Shown here in pieces: positions 1-8,487 of a stretch of DNA of 64,000 nt (positions are counted from its first letter, which is position 1; each line of letters begins with the position of its first letter). The stretch spans positions 4,441,501 through 4,505,500 of the forward strand of contig NZ_CP083952.1 in assembly GCF_006442545.2 (NCBI RefSeq), read 5' to 3'. The translations under genes were made by a program, and so were the position numbers. The notes beneath the pieces were generated by a model that had not been told where the DNA came from, did not search any database, and worked only from the letters and a program-made list of their open reading frames with translations. The stretch comes from Mesorhizobium sp. B2-1-8 (GTDB lineage Bacteria > Pseudomonadota > Alphaproteobacteria > Rhizobiales > Rhizobiaceae).

Positions 1-599
1 CCGACATGGCCGCAGCCGCGATGGGCGAGCGGCTCTATGGCATCGGAGCCCGCCATTCCGACTATTATTATCTCTATTTCGGCGTTGGGCTCGGCGGCGC
101 CATGATGCACGACGGCAGCGTTCTGCGCGGCGCCTGGGGCAATGCGGGCGAGATCGGCCACATTCCCGTGGTCGCCGATGGCGAGATTTGCCCCTGTGGC
201 AACCGAGGCTGCCTCGAGCGCTACCTCTCGCTCGAAGCGCGGGGCCGGCGGGCCGGCAATGACGCCGATTGGGTGGCACAGGTCGGCCCGATCTTTCGCA
301 ACGCCATCGCCATCATCGAAAACCTCTTCGACCCGGAGACGGTCGTGCTCGGCGGCCTGGCGGCATCGGAGTTGCTCGAACGCCTGGCGGACGCGGCCGA
401 ACCGCTGCACAATTCGGTTTCGGCCCGCGCGGACCGCAAGACGCCGCGTGTCATCGTTGCCAGCGGCGGCCAGCATGCCGTGCTGCGCGGCGCGGCGGCA
501 CTTGCCGTTTCCGGGGTATTGTCGCCCCGCTTCGGCCAGATGTTCGCCGCCGAACGCGAGCGCGGCCGCGACGTCCTTTCGGCCCGGGAGATTGCCTGA
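1..599 (+). CDS. ROK family sugar kinase/regulator, 5'-truncated by window edge
   Basis: C-terminal part of a ROK-family protein; the reading frame is open to the left edge, so the start lies outside the window. The ROK zinc-binding signature CPCGNRGCLE is visible (around 190-220), preceded by GEIGHIPV, as in glucokinase, N-acetylmannosamine kinase and NagC/XylR-type regulators. Whether this copy is a kinase or a repressor depends on an N-terminal helix-turn-helix that cannot be seen here. Its stop overlaps the start of the ABC ATPase gene (TGATG), so the two are translationally coupled. By comparison with the rhizobial fructose system frcBCAK, where a ROK kinase accompanies a single-domain ATPase, a sugar kinase role is plausible, but the substrate is unknown. 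Confidence 0.88.
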   Translation, partial: DMAAAAMGERLYGIGARHSDYYYLYFGVGLGGAMMHDGSVLRGAWGNAGEIGHIPVVADGEICPCGNRGCLERYLSLEARGRRAGNDADWVAQVGPIFRNAIAIIENLFDPETVVLGGLAASELLERLADAAEPLHNSVSARADRKTPRVIVASGGQHAVLRGAAALAVSGVLSPRFGQMFAAERERGRDVLSAREIA

Positions 600-1363
600 T
601 GAGCGAACCCCTGCTGGTGCTCGACAACGTGACCAAGAATTATGGCGCGATCGAAGCGCTGAAGGGGATCAGCTTTTCCATCGGCAAGGGCGAGGTGGTG
701 GCGCTGCTCGGCGACAATGGCGCCGGCAAGTCGACGCTGGTCAAGATCATCGCGGGCGGTCTCGAACCGACGTCGGGCCGCATGGTGTTCGAGGGCAAGG
801 AGTTCCTGGCCCGGTCGCCGGCGGAAGCCAAGGCGGCGGGCATCGAGACCGTCTACCAGGACCTGTCGCTCTGCACCAATGTCGACGTGGTGGCCAATTT
901 CTTCATGGGCCGCGAGATCACCAGGAAGGTGCTTGGCATTCCCGTGCTCGACGAACGCGCCATGGAAGCCGTCGTCGGCAAGGCGCTGGCCAGCGCCGGT
1001 ACCCGCATTCCTTCGCTGCGCACCAATGTCGAGCATCTCTCGGGCGGCCAGCGCCAGGCCATCGAGCTCAACCGCTTCGTGCACTGGGGCGGCAAGCTCG
1101 TGCTGCTCGACGAGCCGTTCGCCGCCCTTGGCGTCGAGCAGACGCGGCGCGGTCTCGACATGATCCGCCAGGTGGCGAGCCAAGGCATCGGCGTCGTCAT
1201 CATCACGCATATCATGCAGCAGGCTTTCCAGGTCGCCGACCGGATCGTGGTGATCCGGCAGGGCGTCGTGGCGGGCGATGTCGCACGCAACAAAACAAGT
1301 CCCGACGCGGTGATCAACATGATCACCGGGGAGACGCTCGCCGGTGCCGGACCGGCGGGCTGA
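599..1363 (+). CDS. Sugar ABC transporter ATP-binding protein (single NBD)
   Basis: ATPase subunit of a carbohydrate ABC importer (CUT2-like), 254 residues. Walker A is GDNGAGKST, the ABC signature is LSGGQRQA, and Walker B is VLLDEPFAAL followed by an H-loop in ITHIMQQ. It has one nucleotide-binding domain, unlike the ~500-residue RbsA/XylG proteins with two, so it resembles FrcA-type subunits that act as homodimers. The start is the ATG at 599, overlapping the stop of the ROK gene; longer upstream extensions of this frame run inside the ROK gene and were discarded. It should power the permease at 2560-3555. Confidence 0.93.
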   Translation: MSEPLLVLDNVTKNYGAIEALKGISFSIGKGEVVALLGDNGAGKSTLVKIIAGGLEPTSGRMVFEGKEFLARSPAEAKAAGIETVYQDLSLCTNVDVVANFFMGREITRKVLGIPVLDERAMEAVVGKALASAGTRIPSLRTNVEHLSGGQRQAIELNRFVHWGGKLVLLDEPFAALGVEQTRRGLDMIRQVASQGIGVVIITHIMQQAFQVADRIVVIRQGVVAGDVARNKTSPDAVINMITGETLAGAGPAG

Positions 1364-1402
1364 GGGACAAAGAGGGGTCCGGCTTAACAGGGAGCCAACG
1401 AC

Positions 1403-2443
1403 ATGAAGCGAATACTTCTTGCTGTCATCGGTATCCTGGCACTGGCTTTTGCCACGCTCACGCCGGCATTCGCCCAGTCCAAGGGTATTGTCTACTACAT
1501 GGTGCCGACATTGCTCGACGAGTTCCAGACCGGCTCCGTGAGCGCGCTGGAGCTGTTCCTGAAACAGACCGGCTATGACATGAAGACGCTGAACGCCGAC
1601 AACAAGACCGACGCCCAGCAGTCACAGATGAACGACGTCATCGCGCTGAAGCCGGCGGCGATCATCCTGGCCGCCGTAGATTTCAACGCGCTGAAACCAT
1701 CGATCGAGGCAGCGCGCGCCGCCGGCATTCCGGTGGTCGAGTTCGACCGCCAGATCACGTCGACGCCGTCCGACTTCACCTCGGTCGCGGGCACCGTCGA
1801 GATCGGCTACGTCGCCGCCGACCAGGCCGAAAAGCTTCTGAAAGCCAAGAACGGCTCGGTGAAGGGCAAGGTCCTGCAGGTGCTTGGCGACCCCGGCGAT
1901 CCCTACACGCTCGACATCCAGAAGGGTTTCGAAGAGAAGATGAAGGCGTTCCCGGACGTCAAGATCATCTCGCTGCCGGCCATGCAATGGGAGGCCAGCA
2001 ATGCCGGCACAATCGTTGCCGACCAGATGCTGGCCAATCCCGACATCGACCTGATCTTCAGCCATGCCGCACACCTGTCCGTCGCCGCCGTCGCCTCGCT
2101 CGAGGCCGCCGGCAAGAAGCCGGGCGACGTCATGCTGATGAGCTCGAACGGCGCGCCGGTCGGCCTCGACCTGATCCGCAAGGGCTGGCTCAACGTCGAG
2201 GTCGAGCAGCCGCTTTACGCACAGGCCGCGGCCGTCGCCATGTTCATGGACAAGGTCGTCAAGAAGGAAGAGATCAAGCCCGGCGAATACGATGTGCTTG
2301 GGCTGAAATCGACCCTCACCAAGGAAGCCTGGGGCCCGAACATCAAAATCCCGGGTGCCGCCATCACCAAGGAGAACGTCGACAATCCGGCCTTCTGGGG
2401 CAACCAGAAGCCGCCGACCGATACGGTCAAGTCGGTCGAATAG
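1403..2443 (+). CDS. Sugar ABC transporter periplasmic substrate-binding protein
   Basis: Type-I periplasmic binding protein (ribose-binding, Peripla_BP_4 type), 346 residues. An N-terminal signal peptide is visible (MKR, hydrophobic core, AFAQS cleavage region around residue 25). The fold signature includes a segment of the form [13 protein letters not shown] and a hinge segment [16 protein letters not shown] upstream is a good ribosome-binding site. It lies 39 bp after the ATPase gene and before the permease, in the same operon. A 10-bp stem-loop follows the stop (2459-2484), as often seen when binding-protein mRNA is kept in excess of permease mRNA. The ligand cannot be told from sequence. 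Confidence 0.93.
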   Translation: MKRILLAVIGILALAFATLTPAFAQSKGIVYYMVPTLLDEFQTGSVSALELFLKQTGYDMKTLNADNKTDAQQSQMNDVIALKPAAIILAAVDFNALKPSIEAARAAGIPVVEFDRQITSTPSDFTSVAGTVEIGYVAADQAEKLLKAKNGSVKGKVLQVLGDPGDPYTLDIQKGFEEKMKAFPDVKIISLPAMQWEASNAGTIVADQMLANPDIDLIFSHAAHLSVAAVASLEAAGKKPGDVMLMSSNGAPVGLDLIRKGWLNVEVEQPLYAQAAAVAMFMDKVVKKEEIKPGEYDVLGLKSTLTKEAWGPNIKIPGAAITKENVDNPAFWGNQKPPTDTVKSVE

Positions 2444-2458
2444 ACAGACGGCCCAGGC

Positions 2459-2484
2459 GCTCCGGGCCATGCCCGGCCCGGAGC
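2459..2484 (+). promoter_or_regulatory. Intercistronic stem-loop after binding-protein gene
   Basis: Perfect 10-bp arms GCTCCGGGCC and GGCCCGGAGC separated by 6 nt, with no U-tract. It sits between the binding-protein and permease genes of one operon, so it is better read as an mRNA-stabilising or processing/attenuation hairpin than as a full terminator. Confidence 0.6.
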
Positions 2485-2559
2485 CCTTCCCTGCCCGCAT
2501 GAAACGAGACGCAGGCAATCTGCCGCGGCCTTGATTGCGCACGCCAACCGGATCGACAC

Positions 2560-3555
2560 ATGAACCTTCGCACACGCCACGCACTGGAGTTCGTCCTCGA
2601 CAACCTCGTCTGGTTCATGCTGCTTTTTGTCCTGGTCGTCTTCTCGCTGTTCATCCCGAACTATTTCCAGCTCGGCATTTTCGCCAACATCATCGAGGCG
2701 TCGAGCGTGCTCGGCGTCATGTCGATCGGCCTGGCGCTGGTCATCATTGCCGGTCACATGGACCTGTCGGTCGAATCCGTCGCAGCGCTCAGCGCCATGA
2801 CGGTCGGCATCCTGTTTTGTTCCTCGGGCATCGGCCTCGGCGTCCAATTGCACCCGGAATGGCTGATGGTTCCGGTCTCGCTGCTGCTGGCGCTGGCCGT
2901 CGGCGGCCTCATCGGCGCCTTCAACGGCTATCTCGTGGTCAAGGTCAAGATGAGCGCCTTCATCATCACACTCGCCTCCTACATCTGGGTCCGCGGCCTG
3001 GTGCTGGTCATTTCGGGCGGCCGGTCGGCACAGGATCTGGCACCTGCCATCCGCTGGTTCGGCATCCAACGCCTGGTCGGCCTGCCGCTTACCGCCTGGA
3101 TCGCGGTGGCCTGTTTCGTGGTGTTCTCGCTGATCATGGCCAAGACGCCGTTCGGCAGGCACCTCGTGATGATCGGCGGCAACGAAACCGCGACCTTCCG
3201 CGCCGGCATCCGGGTGAACCGCAACCTGATCATCGCCTTCGTCCTCGCCGGCGCCATCGCAGGGCTAGCCGGCTGGCTGCTGGCGATCCGCACATCGGGC
3301 GCCACGGCAAATCTTGGCGTCGGTCTACTGTTCAACGCCTTTGCCGCGGTCGTCATTGGCGGTGTCAGCCTGAAGGGTGGTGTCGGTACCTTGCCCGGCG
3401 TCTATGCCGGGGTGCTCCTGCTCTCCGCCATCAACACGGCGATCAACCTGATGGGCCTGCCCGCCAACTTCACCCAGGTCATCCACGGCCTACTGGTTCT
3501 GGCAGCCGTGCTGCTCGACGCATTCAAGCAAACCATTCGCCAAAGACTGGCGTGA
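2560..3555 (+). CDS. Sugar ABC transporter permease (RbsC-like)
   Basis: Inner-membrane permease of the branched-chain amino acid/ribose permease family (BPD_transp_2), 331 residues with about 8-10 hydrophobic segments. The typical block GHMDLSVESVAALSAM near residue 70 and the late segment AVVIGGVSLKGGVGTLPG, which contacts the ATPase, are both present. It forms the channel for the operon's binding protein and ATPase. The 117-bp gap to the upstream gene carries the stem-loop at 2459-2484. No strong ribosome-binding site is seen before the ATG. Confidence 0.92.
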   Translation: MNLRTRHALEFVLDNLVWFMLLFVLVVFSLFIPNYFQLGIFANIIEASSVLGVMSIGLALVIIAGHMDLSVESVAALSAMTVGILFCSSGIGLGVQLHPEWLMVPVSLLLALAVGGLIGAFNGYLVVKVKMSAFIITLASYIWVRGLVLVISGGRSAQDLAPAIRWFGIQRLVGLPLTAWIAVACFVVFSLIMAKTPFGRHLVMIGGNETATFRAGIRVNRNLIIAFVLAGAIAGLAGWLLAIRTSGATANLGVGLLFNAFAAVVIGGVSLKGGVGTLPGVYAGVLLLSAINTAINLMGLPANFTQVIHGLLVLAAVLLDAFKQTIRQRLA

Positions 3556-3567
3556 GCGGGGATTGGC

Positions 3568-3612
3568 ATGAGGTGGGGATTGGCATGACAGGACGGTTCG
3601 CATGACAGGACG
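3568..3612 (+). repeat. 17-bp period imperfect tandem repeat at SDR start
   Basis: GGGGATTGGCATGA begins at 3558 and again at 3575, and ATGACAGGACG occurs at 3585 and 3602, so ATG triplets recur at 3568, 3585 and 3602 with a 17-bp period. Because 17 is not a multiple of 3, only the last ATG is in frame with the dehydrogenase. This looks like slippage or duplication of the translation start region. Confidence 0.7.
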
Positions 3613-4372
3613 ACTGGAAGGCAAGGTGGCGTTGATCATCGGCGGCGCGCGTGGCATCGGCAAGGGCATCGCGCTGCGCTTCGCCGAAGAAGGCGCAAGG
3701 CTTGTGCTGGCCGATACGGAGGGCGAGGCCGGGCAAGCAAGTGCGGATGAGCTCGGCGTCCCCTTCATCCGAACCGACATCTCGCAAATGAGCGACGCCG
3801 AGGCCGCGGTGGCGCTTTCGCTGAAACAGCATGGCCGCCTCGACATCATCGTCCAGAACGCCGGCATCTATCCCTGGCAGCTGATCGAAAACACCAGCGC
3901 CGACGACTGGGACCGCGTCATGGCCGTCAACCTACGCGGCACCTTCAATGCCAGCCGCGCGGCCCTGGTGCCGATGAAGGCCCAGCGCTTTGGCCGCATG
4001 CTCTACACCTCCTCCATCACCGGCCCGCACGTCACCAGCCCTGGCCACGGCCATTATTCGGCGACGAAAGCGGGCATCAATGGCTTCATTCGCGCTGCGG
4101 CGCTAGAATTCTCCGGGTACGGCATCACCGTCAACGGCGTCGAACCCGGCAATATCCTCACCGAAGCCATCCAGCAGCATCGCGGCGCCGCCTATATCAA
4201 GAACATGGAGGATTCGATTCCGCTCGGTCGGCTCGGCAGCCCGCGCGACGTGGCCAACGCCTTCCTGTTCCTCGCCTCGGACGACGCCAATTACATCACC
4301 GGCACGACCATTGTCGTCGATGGCGGGCAATTGCTGCCGGAAGGGAAGGATTTCCGTATGGTGCCGCCGTGA
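3602..4372 (+). CDS. SDR family oxidoreductase
   Basis: Classical short-chain dehydrogenase/reductase, 256 residues. The Rossmann glycine motif is GGARGIGKG near residue 11, NAG follows near residue 88, the catalytic Tyr/Lys lie in YSATKAG, and the end has VVDGGQLLPEG. It probably oxidises or reduces a sugar or polyol imported by the operon. The start at ATG 3602 is preceded by two other ATGs at 17-bp spacing that are out of frame. It ends the operon; tRNA genes follow. Confidence 0.9.
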   Translation: MTGRLEGKVALIIGGARGIGKGIALRFAEEGARLVLADTEGEAGQASADELGVPFIRTDISQMSDAEAAVALSLKQHGRLDIIVQNAGIYPWQLIENTSADDWDRVMAVNLRGTFNASRAALVPMKAQRFGRMLYTSSITGPHVTSPGHGHYSATKAGINGFIRAAALEFSGYGITVNGVEPGNILTEAIQQHRGAAYIKNMEDSIPLGRLGSPRDVANAFLFLASDDANYITGTTIVVDGGQLLPEGKDFRMVPP

Positions 4373-4457
4373 GCGAGGCAAGATCAAGCCGGATACGAAA
4401 GTATCCTGGCTACCTACTGAAATCTTTTGATATTCGACGTCTACATTTCTCCGAAAC

Positions 4458-4477
4458 CAAGGGCTCGAAATCCCTTG
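4458..4477 (-). terminator. Possible terminator of tRNA-Asp
   Basis: On the minus strand just downstream of tRNA-Asp: a CAAGGG / CCCTTG stem with an 8-nt loop and a short, weak T-run (GGTTTC). A plausible rho-independent terminator, but the tail is poor. Confidence 0.4.
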
Positions 4478-4484
4478 AGAGAAA

Positions 4485-4561
4485 TGGCGCGAGTGACGGG
4501 GCTCGAACCCGCGACCTCCGGCGTGACAGGCCGGCACTCTAACCAACTGAGCTACACCCGC
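4485..4561 (-). tRNA. tRNA-Asp (GTC)
   Basis: Cloverleaf read on the minus strand: acceptor GCGGGTG pairs with CACTCGC, D-arm GCTCAGTTGGTTAGAG, anticodon stem-loop CCGGCCTGTCACGCCGG with GTC in the loop, T-arm GCGGGTTCGAGCCCCGT, discriminator G and an encoded CCA. 77 nt, intact. Confidence 0.97.
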
Positions 4562-4777
4562 GCATTGACGAGCACGTGTCAGCCGTGTTCGTCGTTGGGG
4601 CGGTGGATAAGGGGTTCGGTACCGAGTGTCAAGCGCGGGAAGACAGCATAAACGCAAAGTCGAGAAGGTTTTTTGACAGCCGGTGATTTGGTCGCAGATG
4701 CGCTCGTCGAACAGGGTGCCGGCTGCTCATTTGGCCTTGCGAAGCCGAGCCTGAGCGCTTAAAGGTCCGGCCGGAGA

Positions 4778-4853
<76 letters not shown>

Positions 4854-5227
4854 TTCCAAATCATAGAAATTGCGCTCTTCCGCTCCCAAAACGCTGATAA
4901 ATCAGTTGCTTGCGCAATCTAAGACGTTTTGTGGTCGCACGTCAACGAGTTGACTTACTGAGCTAATCGCCCCCAAAAACCCGGCCAAATTGCCGTCCGC
5001 TGTGACACCAGTGTGACAGGAGGAAGATGATTCCCACACATCAGCTTAAGCGCAAGCGACCTTCTTAGTGGTCATTCCGCGAACATGTAAGTGCTGACCT
5101 TAGCCACTTGACTGGCGATTAATTCCGAATGCCTCGACGGTTTTAAGGGTCGAACAACAGGGCCCGATGGCCGTCTTCATCTCCCCCGCACCCAAGCACT
5201 TTCCCTAACCTCAAAGCTTGTGCACTT
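4854..5227. other. Left end of element, non-coding
   Basis: 374 bp without a supported gene. It carries the first copy of the paired TGTGAC motif (5001-5019), 147 bp inside the attachment repeat, and otherwise nothing recognised. Confidence 0.6.
4999..5020 (+). repeat. Putative integrase arm-type site 1
   Basis: TGTGAC, five bases ACCAG, then TGTGACAGG: two direct copies 11 bp apart, one helical turn. The 22-bp block differs from the one at 12852-12873 (minus strand) at only three central positions. Related pairs lie at 13115-13133 and 15909-15927. Confidence 0.6.
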
Positions 5228-5812
5228 ATGCGCGGGTTGGGGTTGGAACAGAAAGTTAAGGCGCATTGCGCCGAAATTCCGAAAACGGCAGCGGGGTTGG
5301 ACATGCACGCATCGTTGAAAAATGTCCGGTTACTCTCTCTTCGAGATATTGCCCATCATTGGCACAAGCAGCTCAGATTGTCTGAAAGGGTAGTCTTGCT
5401 CGAATTGCGAAGGGGCGTTCTCAATCTGCACCGCGTCAGGGCAGGTCAAACCTGGCTGAAGCTGGAGGAGTTTCCGCCAGATGAGAAGCTCCCGCAGGAG
5501 GATACGCAAGTCGATCATGACTGGCTAGAAGCCTTCTGCAACAAGCAGACATGGCCGAAGCCGCTGTTCTGGTTTGATTCCGAAAGGGTTGAGCATCATT
5601 CGCGGGGACGGCCAGCATATCCCCGGTTTAGAGAGATCGAAGCAGAATTGCGAAGGCGAGGTGCACAGAAGGAAATGGAGACCACGCTGAGTGCAGAGGC
5701 GGACTACCTGCAAAGATGGGCTTCTAAGAACTTCTCAGAACTGGCGCCAAGTCAGAAAACGCTCAAGAATACGTTCCGAGGCTTATATAGCCGTTTTAAA
5801 TCAGACACTTAG
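5228..5812 (+). CDS. Hypothetical protein in integrative element
   Basis: 194-residue protein, not recognised. It is rich in charged residues and has no membrane segment or signal peptide. The last ~50 residues (from SAEADYLQRW to the end) look like a helical segment, perhaps a DNA-binding region, that would suit an element-borne regulator. The start is uncertain: ATG 5228 has no clear ribosome-binding site, while ATG 5303 (residue 26) has GGGG six bases upstream and may be the true start. It is the first gene inside the left attachment site. Confidence 0.6.
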   Translation: MRGLGLEQKVKAHCAEIPKTAAGLDMHASLKNVRLLSLRDIAHHWHKQLRLSERVVLLELRRGVLNLHRVRAGQTWLKLEEFPPDEKLPQEDTQVDHDWLEAFCNKQTWPKPLFWFDSERVEHHSRGRPAYPRFREIEAELRRRGAQKEMETTLSAEADYLQRWASKNFSELAPSQKTLKNTFRGLYSRFKSDT

Positions 5813-5959
5813 TGATACCGATTTTAGGGCCGAATTTTGGGCTGTTTTTTGGGTCTTCCGCTTTGGATAGGTTCGATGTGTCCGACGGGCTGATTAAGGA
5901 GCTCTACGAAAGCGGACAGAAAGGAAGACATATGAACAATCGGTATTAAGGAGAATATT

Positions 5960-7168
5960 TTGAAAGAATCAGATAAATTGAGAGGTGACTTTCTAAAAGA
6001 TTGCAAAGAGATAGCGACCTACCCCAAAATCCATCAGTTATTACAAGGATATATTGAGAGGCAAGGTTTCGCTGGATCTGCAAATATACCACTGTTGGTC
6101 TACCTTGTTTTGCTGACAGGTATGCTGGAAAGGCCTGTTTCACTATTGATCAAAGGACCGTCGGGGGCTGGAAAATCATTCAGTCTCCGTATGGGCAAAC
6201 AGTTCATACCCTCAGAAGCGTACGAAGAATTTGAGGGCATGTCCGAGAAAGCCATCGTCTATCTCAAGGGGTTTTCCTTGAAGCATAAGCATTTGATCAT
6301 TGGTGAAGCCTCAGGAATGGCTGATGGTGCCGGTAGGACCCTGCTCCGTCAGCTGCTCAGCGAGGGCAAGGTCAGGTACGCCACGGTAGAAAGCACTGAC
6401 AAGGGCTTGAAGGGCTCAGAGCTTCCGACGTTGGAAGGTCCGTGCGGCCTCATCATGACAACGACAGCGACCGGTATTCATCCTGAAGATGAAAACAGAA
6501 TGCTCGCGGTGAACATCCACGAGTCTCCTGACCAAATCGCTGGCGCGCTTGTGGCGATGGCCGAGGGAAAATCCAAAGGGAAAGAGCCACTGAATCTCGA
6601 ACCTTGGTTTGCTCTGTATCGATACATCAAGCTGGGACCGAAGAAGGTGGTTATTCCCTTTGCCATGGACATCGCAAAGGCGTTGCCGACAACACACGAC
6701 AAGGTCAAAAGGGACTTCCCTCAGATTTTGGCGTTAATTGAGGCTTCGGCTTTGCTGCACTCCTGCACCAGGGAGATGGACGAGAACGGGGCCGTAATCG
6801 CCAACGCTGACGACTACACGGTGGTTTACGATCTTGTGAACGACTGTATCTCGGAGGGTCTTGCCAAGACTGTCCCCGACAACATCAGGACCGTTGTCGA
6901 GGCTATCGCGGCGAGGACAGGCAAGGACGCATACGTCGGGCTGAGCAACACCCAGCTTGCCGAAATTCTCAATCGCGATCCGTCCGTGATCAGTAGGACG
7001 ACAAAGAAAGCCATTGAGGATGGATACCTTGAGAACTCTAATCCCGGCCAGGGCCGGGAAGCCAAACTGGTCATTGGGGGGCGTAAGCTTCCTTCTGGCT
7101 CGGCCCTTCCACTGCCGGAAGAGCTATTCGGCGCTCGTGAGGTAACCAACCTGAAGGCGGCTGAATAA
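5960..7168 (+). CDS. P-loop ATPase with C-terminal winged helix
   Basis: 402 residues. Walker A GPSGAGKS lies at residues 66-73, a Walker B-like HLIIGEASG near 111-119, and an ENRML stretch near 178 that could be an arginine finger. About residues 315-385 look like a winged-helix DNA-binding domain (LSNTQLAEILNRDPSVISR). This layout resembles AAA+/helicase-like ATPases used in replication or control of mobile elements, but I cannot name the family. The start is a TTG at 5960, chosen because AAGGAG lies six bases upstream (5948-5953) and the nearest ATG (5932) stops after five codons. The gene is followed by a stem-loop. Confidence 0.75.
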   Translation: MKESDKLRGDFLKDCKEIATYPKIHQLLQGYIERQGFAGSANIPLLVYLVLLTGMLERPVSLLIKGPSGAGKSFSLRMGKQFIPSEAYEEFEGMSEKAIVYLKGFSLKHKHLIIGEASGMADGAGRTLLRQLLSEGKVRYATVESTDKGLKGSELPTLEGPCGLIMTTTATGIHPEDENRMLAVNIHESPDQIAGALVAMAEGKSKGKEPLNLEPWFALYRYIKLGPKKVVIPFAMDIAKALPTTHDKVKRDFPQILALIEASALLHSCTREMDENGAVIANADDYTVVYDLVNDCISEGLAKTVPDNIRTVVEAIAARTGKDAYVGLSNTQLAEILNRDPSVISRTTKKAIEDGYLENSNPGQGREAKLVIGGRKLPSGSALPLPEELFGAREVTNLKAAE

Positions 7169-7177
7169 TTGCAAACT

Positions 7178-7240
7178 CCTCTCCCCTCGGCAACGCGGGG
7201 GGAGGCACTCTCAGCGGACTGCACAAGTGCAATTGTTTTG
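7178..7240 (+). terminator. Stem-loops downstream of the P-loop ATPase
   Basis: CCTCTCCCC (7178-7186) can pair with GGGGGGAGG (7197-7205). A second small hairpin, TGCAC-AA-GTGCA, at 7220-7231 is followed by ATTGTTTTG. Together they could end transcription of the ATPase gene; the T-run is interrupted. Confidence 0.45.
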
Positions 7241-7305
7241 TGGCCTCGGGGCAGCGCAACAAACCACATCTGGCCCGCCGGTCTAGCCTTCCATATTTTC
7301 TAATA

Positions 7306-7704
7306 TTAGTGAGCGGGAACGATGGTGTCGGGTATTATCGGCAATTCGCGATACAGCGCTTTAGCTGCCTCGCTAAGGGGTTTAAGCGGATTCTGACTGC
7401 AGTATTTTAGCATAAACGCTAACTGTTCTGAGACAGATGCGGCCGACAAATCGTGCCTCGTGTATGCTCCCGCTTCCTCAACGAGTTCAGCTTGTTTGTT
7501 TTTCCCAAGCAAGACTTGCTCCCACCACACATGAGCCATGTTGATCCCGCGCAAATAGCCATCCGCCCAGGACGAGATCATGTCACCGCTATCGTTTTGG
7601 TCAGTCGGGCTCCATCGGAGGATCTCGGCGCAAGAGCTGTTTCCCACGCCCATCGAGGTAAAAGGCCCGTTAGCCAGCGATACGGTGCATGACATTACAA
7701 GCAT
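7306..7704 (-). CDS. Small exported protein, Rap1a/Tai-like pattern; start region possibly frameshifted
   Basis: 132 residues from the first in-frame ATG. The pattern Cys near the N-terminus, W-A-D-G-Y-L-R-G-I-N, then LKYCSQNPLKPLSEAAKAL resembles small periplasmic proteins of the Rap1a/Tai immunity type; this is a weak resemblance. The leading segment (MLVMSCTVSLANG) looks like the end of a signal peptide. Just upstream, a strong GGAAGGA ribosome-binding site precedes an ATG at 7727-7729, which is out of frame by one base. With two A instead of three after that ATG, the protein would begin MKWALATGML and carry a complete signal peptide. The gene may therefore be frameshifted at its start. 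Confidence 0.6.
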   Translation of the reverse strand: MLVMSCTVSLANGPFTSMGVGNSSCAEILRWSPTDQNDSGDMISSWADGYLRGINMAHVWWEQVLLGKNKQAELVEEAGAYTRHDLSAASVSEQLAFMLKYCSQNPLKPLSEAAKALYRELPIIPDTIVPAH

Positions 7705-7805
7705 GCCTGTGGCGAGTGCCCACTTTCATACGCAATCCTTCCCGCTGGCGGCTTTTGTTTAATATATCGAGGTGTGTATTTTGAGCAACTGGGTTCGTTT
7801 CCCGC

Positions 7806-8033
7806 ATGGACTTGCGGGAAGTGCTTGCTGCGAATTTGCGCTGTCTGAGGCACCTAAGAGGGCTGTCTCAAGACGACCTTGCGTATGATGCGGGAGTTGG
7901 CCGGAACTACCTCAGCCAGATCGAGAAGGGTAAATATTACGCGAGCCTAAAGTTCGTCGGGAAGCTTTCGGTCGTGCTCCAGGTTGAAGGATGGGAGCTT
8001 CTGAAGCCGCCAGAAGGCGTTATCAAGGAATAG
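7806..8033 (+). CDS. XRE-family HTH transcriptional regulator
   Basis: 75 residues, almost entirely a Cro/C1-type helix-turn-helix: the central block is LSQDDLAYDAGVGRNYLSQI followed by EKGK. It likely binds operators in the element to control nearby genes. No convincing ribosome-binding site precedes ATG 7806 and no in-frame upstream start exists. Small XRE proteins like this commonly regulate excision or defence genes in integrative elements; its target here is unknown. Confidence 0.85.
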   Translation: MDLREVLAANLRCLRHLRGLSQDDLAYDAGVGRNYLSQIEKGKYYASLKFVGKLSVVLQVEGWELLKPPEGVIKE

Positions 8034-8142
8034 ACAGTGGGGAAAATAGCCGTCCACAAGGCGAACCGGACAGCCCTAGAAAGAACGTCATTGGAGACCC
8101 ACGAATGCCAACATGTGCCCCACTCCATGCCCCCGCACCCTT

Positions 8143-8487
8143 TCATCTGAATATCTGAAATATCATGCTCCAAATCGATGCCCGAACGACGGTTCTCGCG
8201 ACGGTATCGTGCATCTGATGGTTGAACGCCTTCTGCTCCACGAGGCGATCGGTCATAGCCTTTTGCTCTTCTAGGTAAATCTCTGCGAACCGCTTGGCGT
8301 CGTCATTGTCGCGAATACCAGCGGCGGCGACGTGTGATGCCAGCAGTTCTCCAAGTTCGGCGTCCCAAGCTTGACCAATCTCCCTGTGCGATAGGTTAGG
8401 GTTGACGTGGCTTCGAAGCAGATCGAAATCGGGGCCGACCATTTCGGCTATCGCGGCTCGGGTGAAGACCACTGTCTCTTTCGCCAT
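8143..8487 (-). CDS. Hypothetical protein in integrative element
   Basis: 114 residues, unrecognised. It is mostly helical and acidic (HREIGQAWDAELGELLASHV, then DDAKRFAEIYLEEQKAMTDR), with a short hydrophobic end (RASIWSMIFQIFR) that might touch a membrane. It is transcribed opposite to the XRE gene and ends about 110 bp from it. The ribosome-binding site is weak. Kept as a probable gene because its composition is protein-like and no other frame in the stretch is better. Confidence 0.5.
   Translation of the reverse strand: MAKETVVFTRAAIAEMVGPDFDLLRSHVNPNLSHREIGQAWDAELGELLASHVAAAGIRDNDDAKRFAEIYLEEQKAMTDRLVEQKAFNHQMHDTVARTVVRASIWSMIFQIFR

Noticed and set aside
142..1578. Long open frame overlapping the ROK and ABC ATPase genes
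   Set aside because: Out of frame with clear family proteins; Arg/Ala-rich, as GC-rich shadow frames are.
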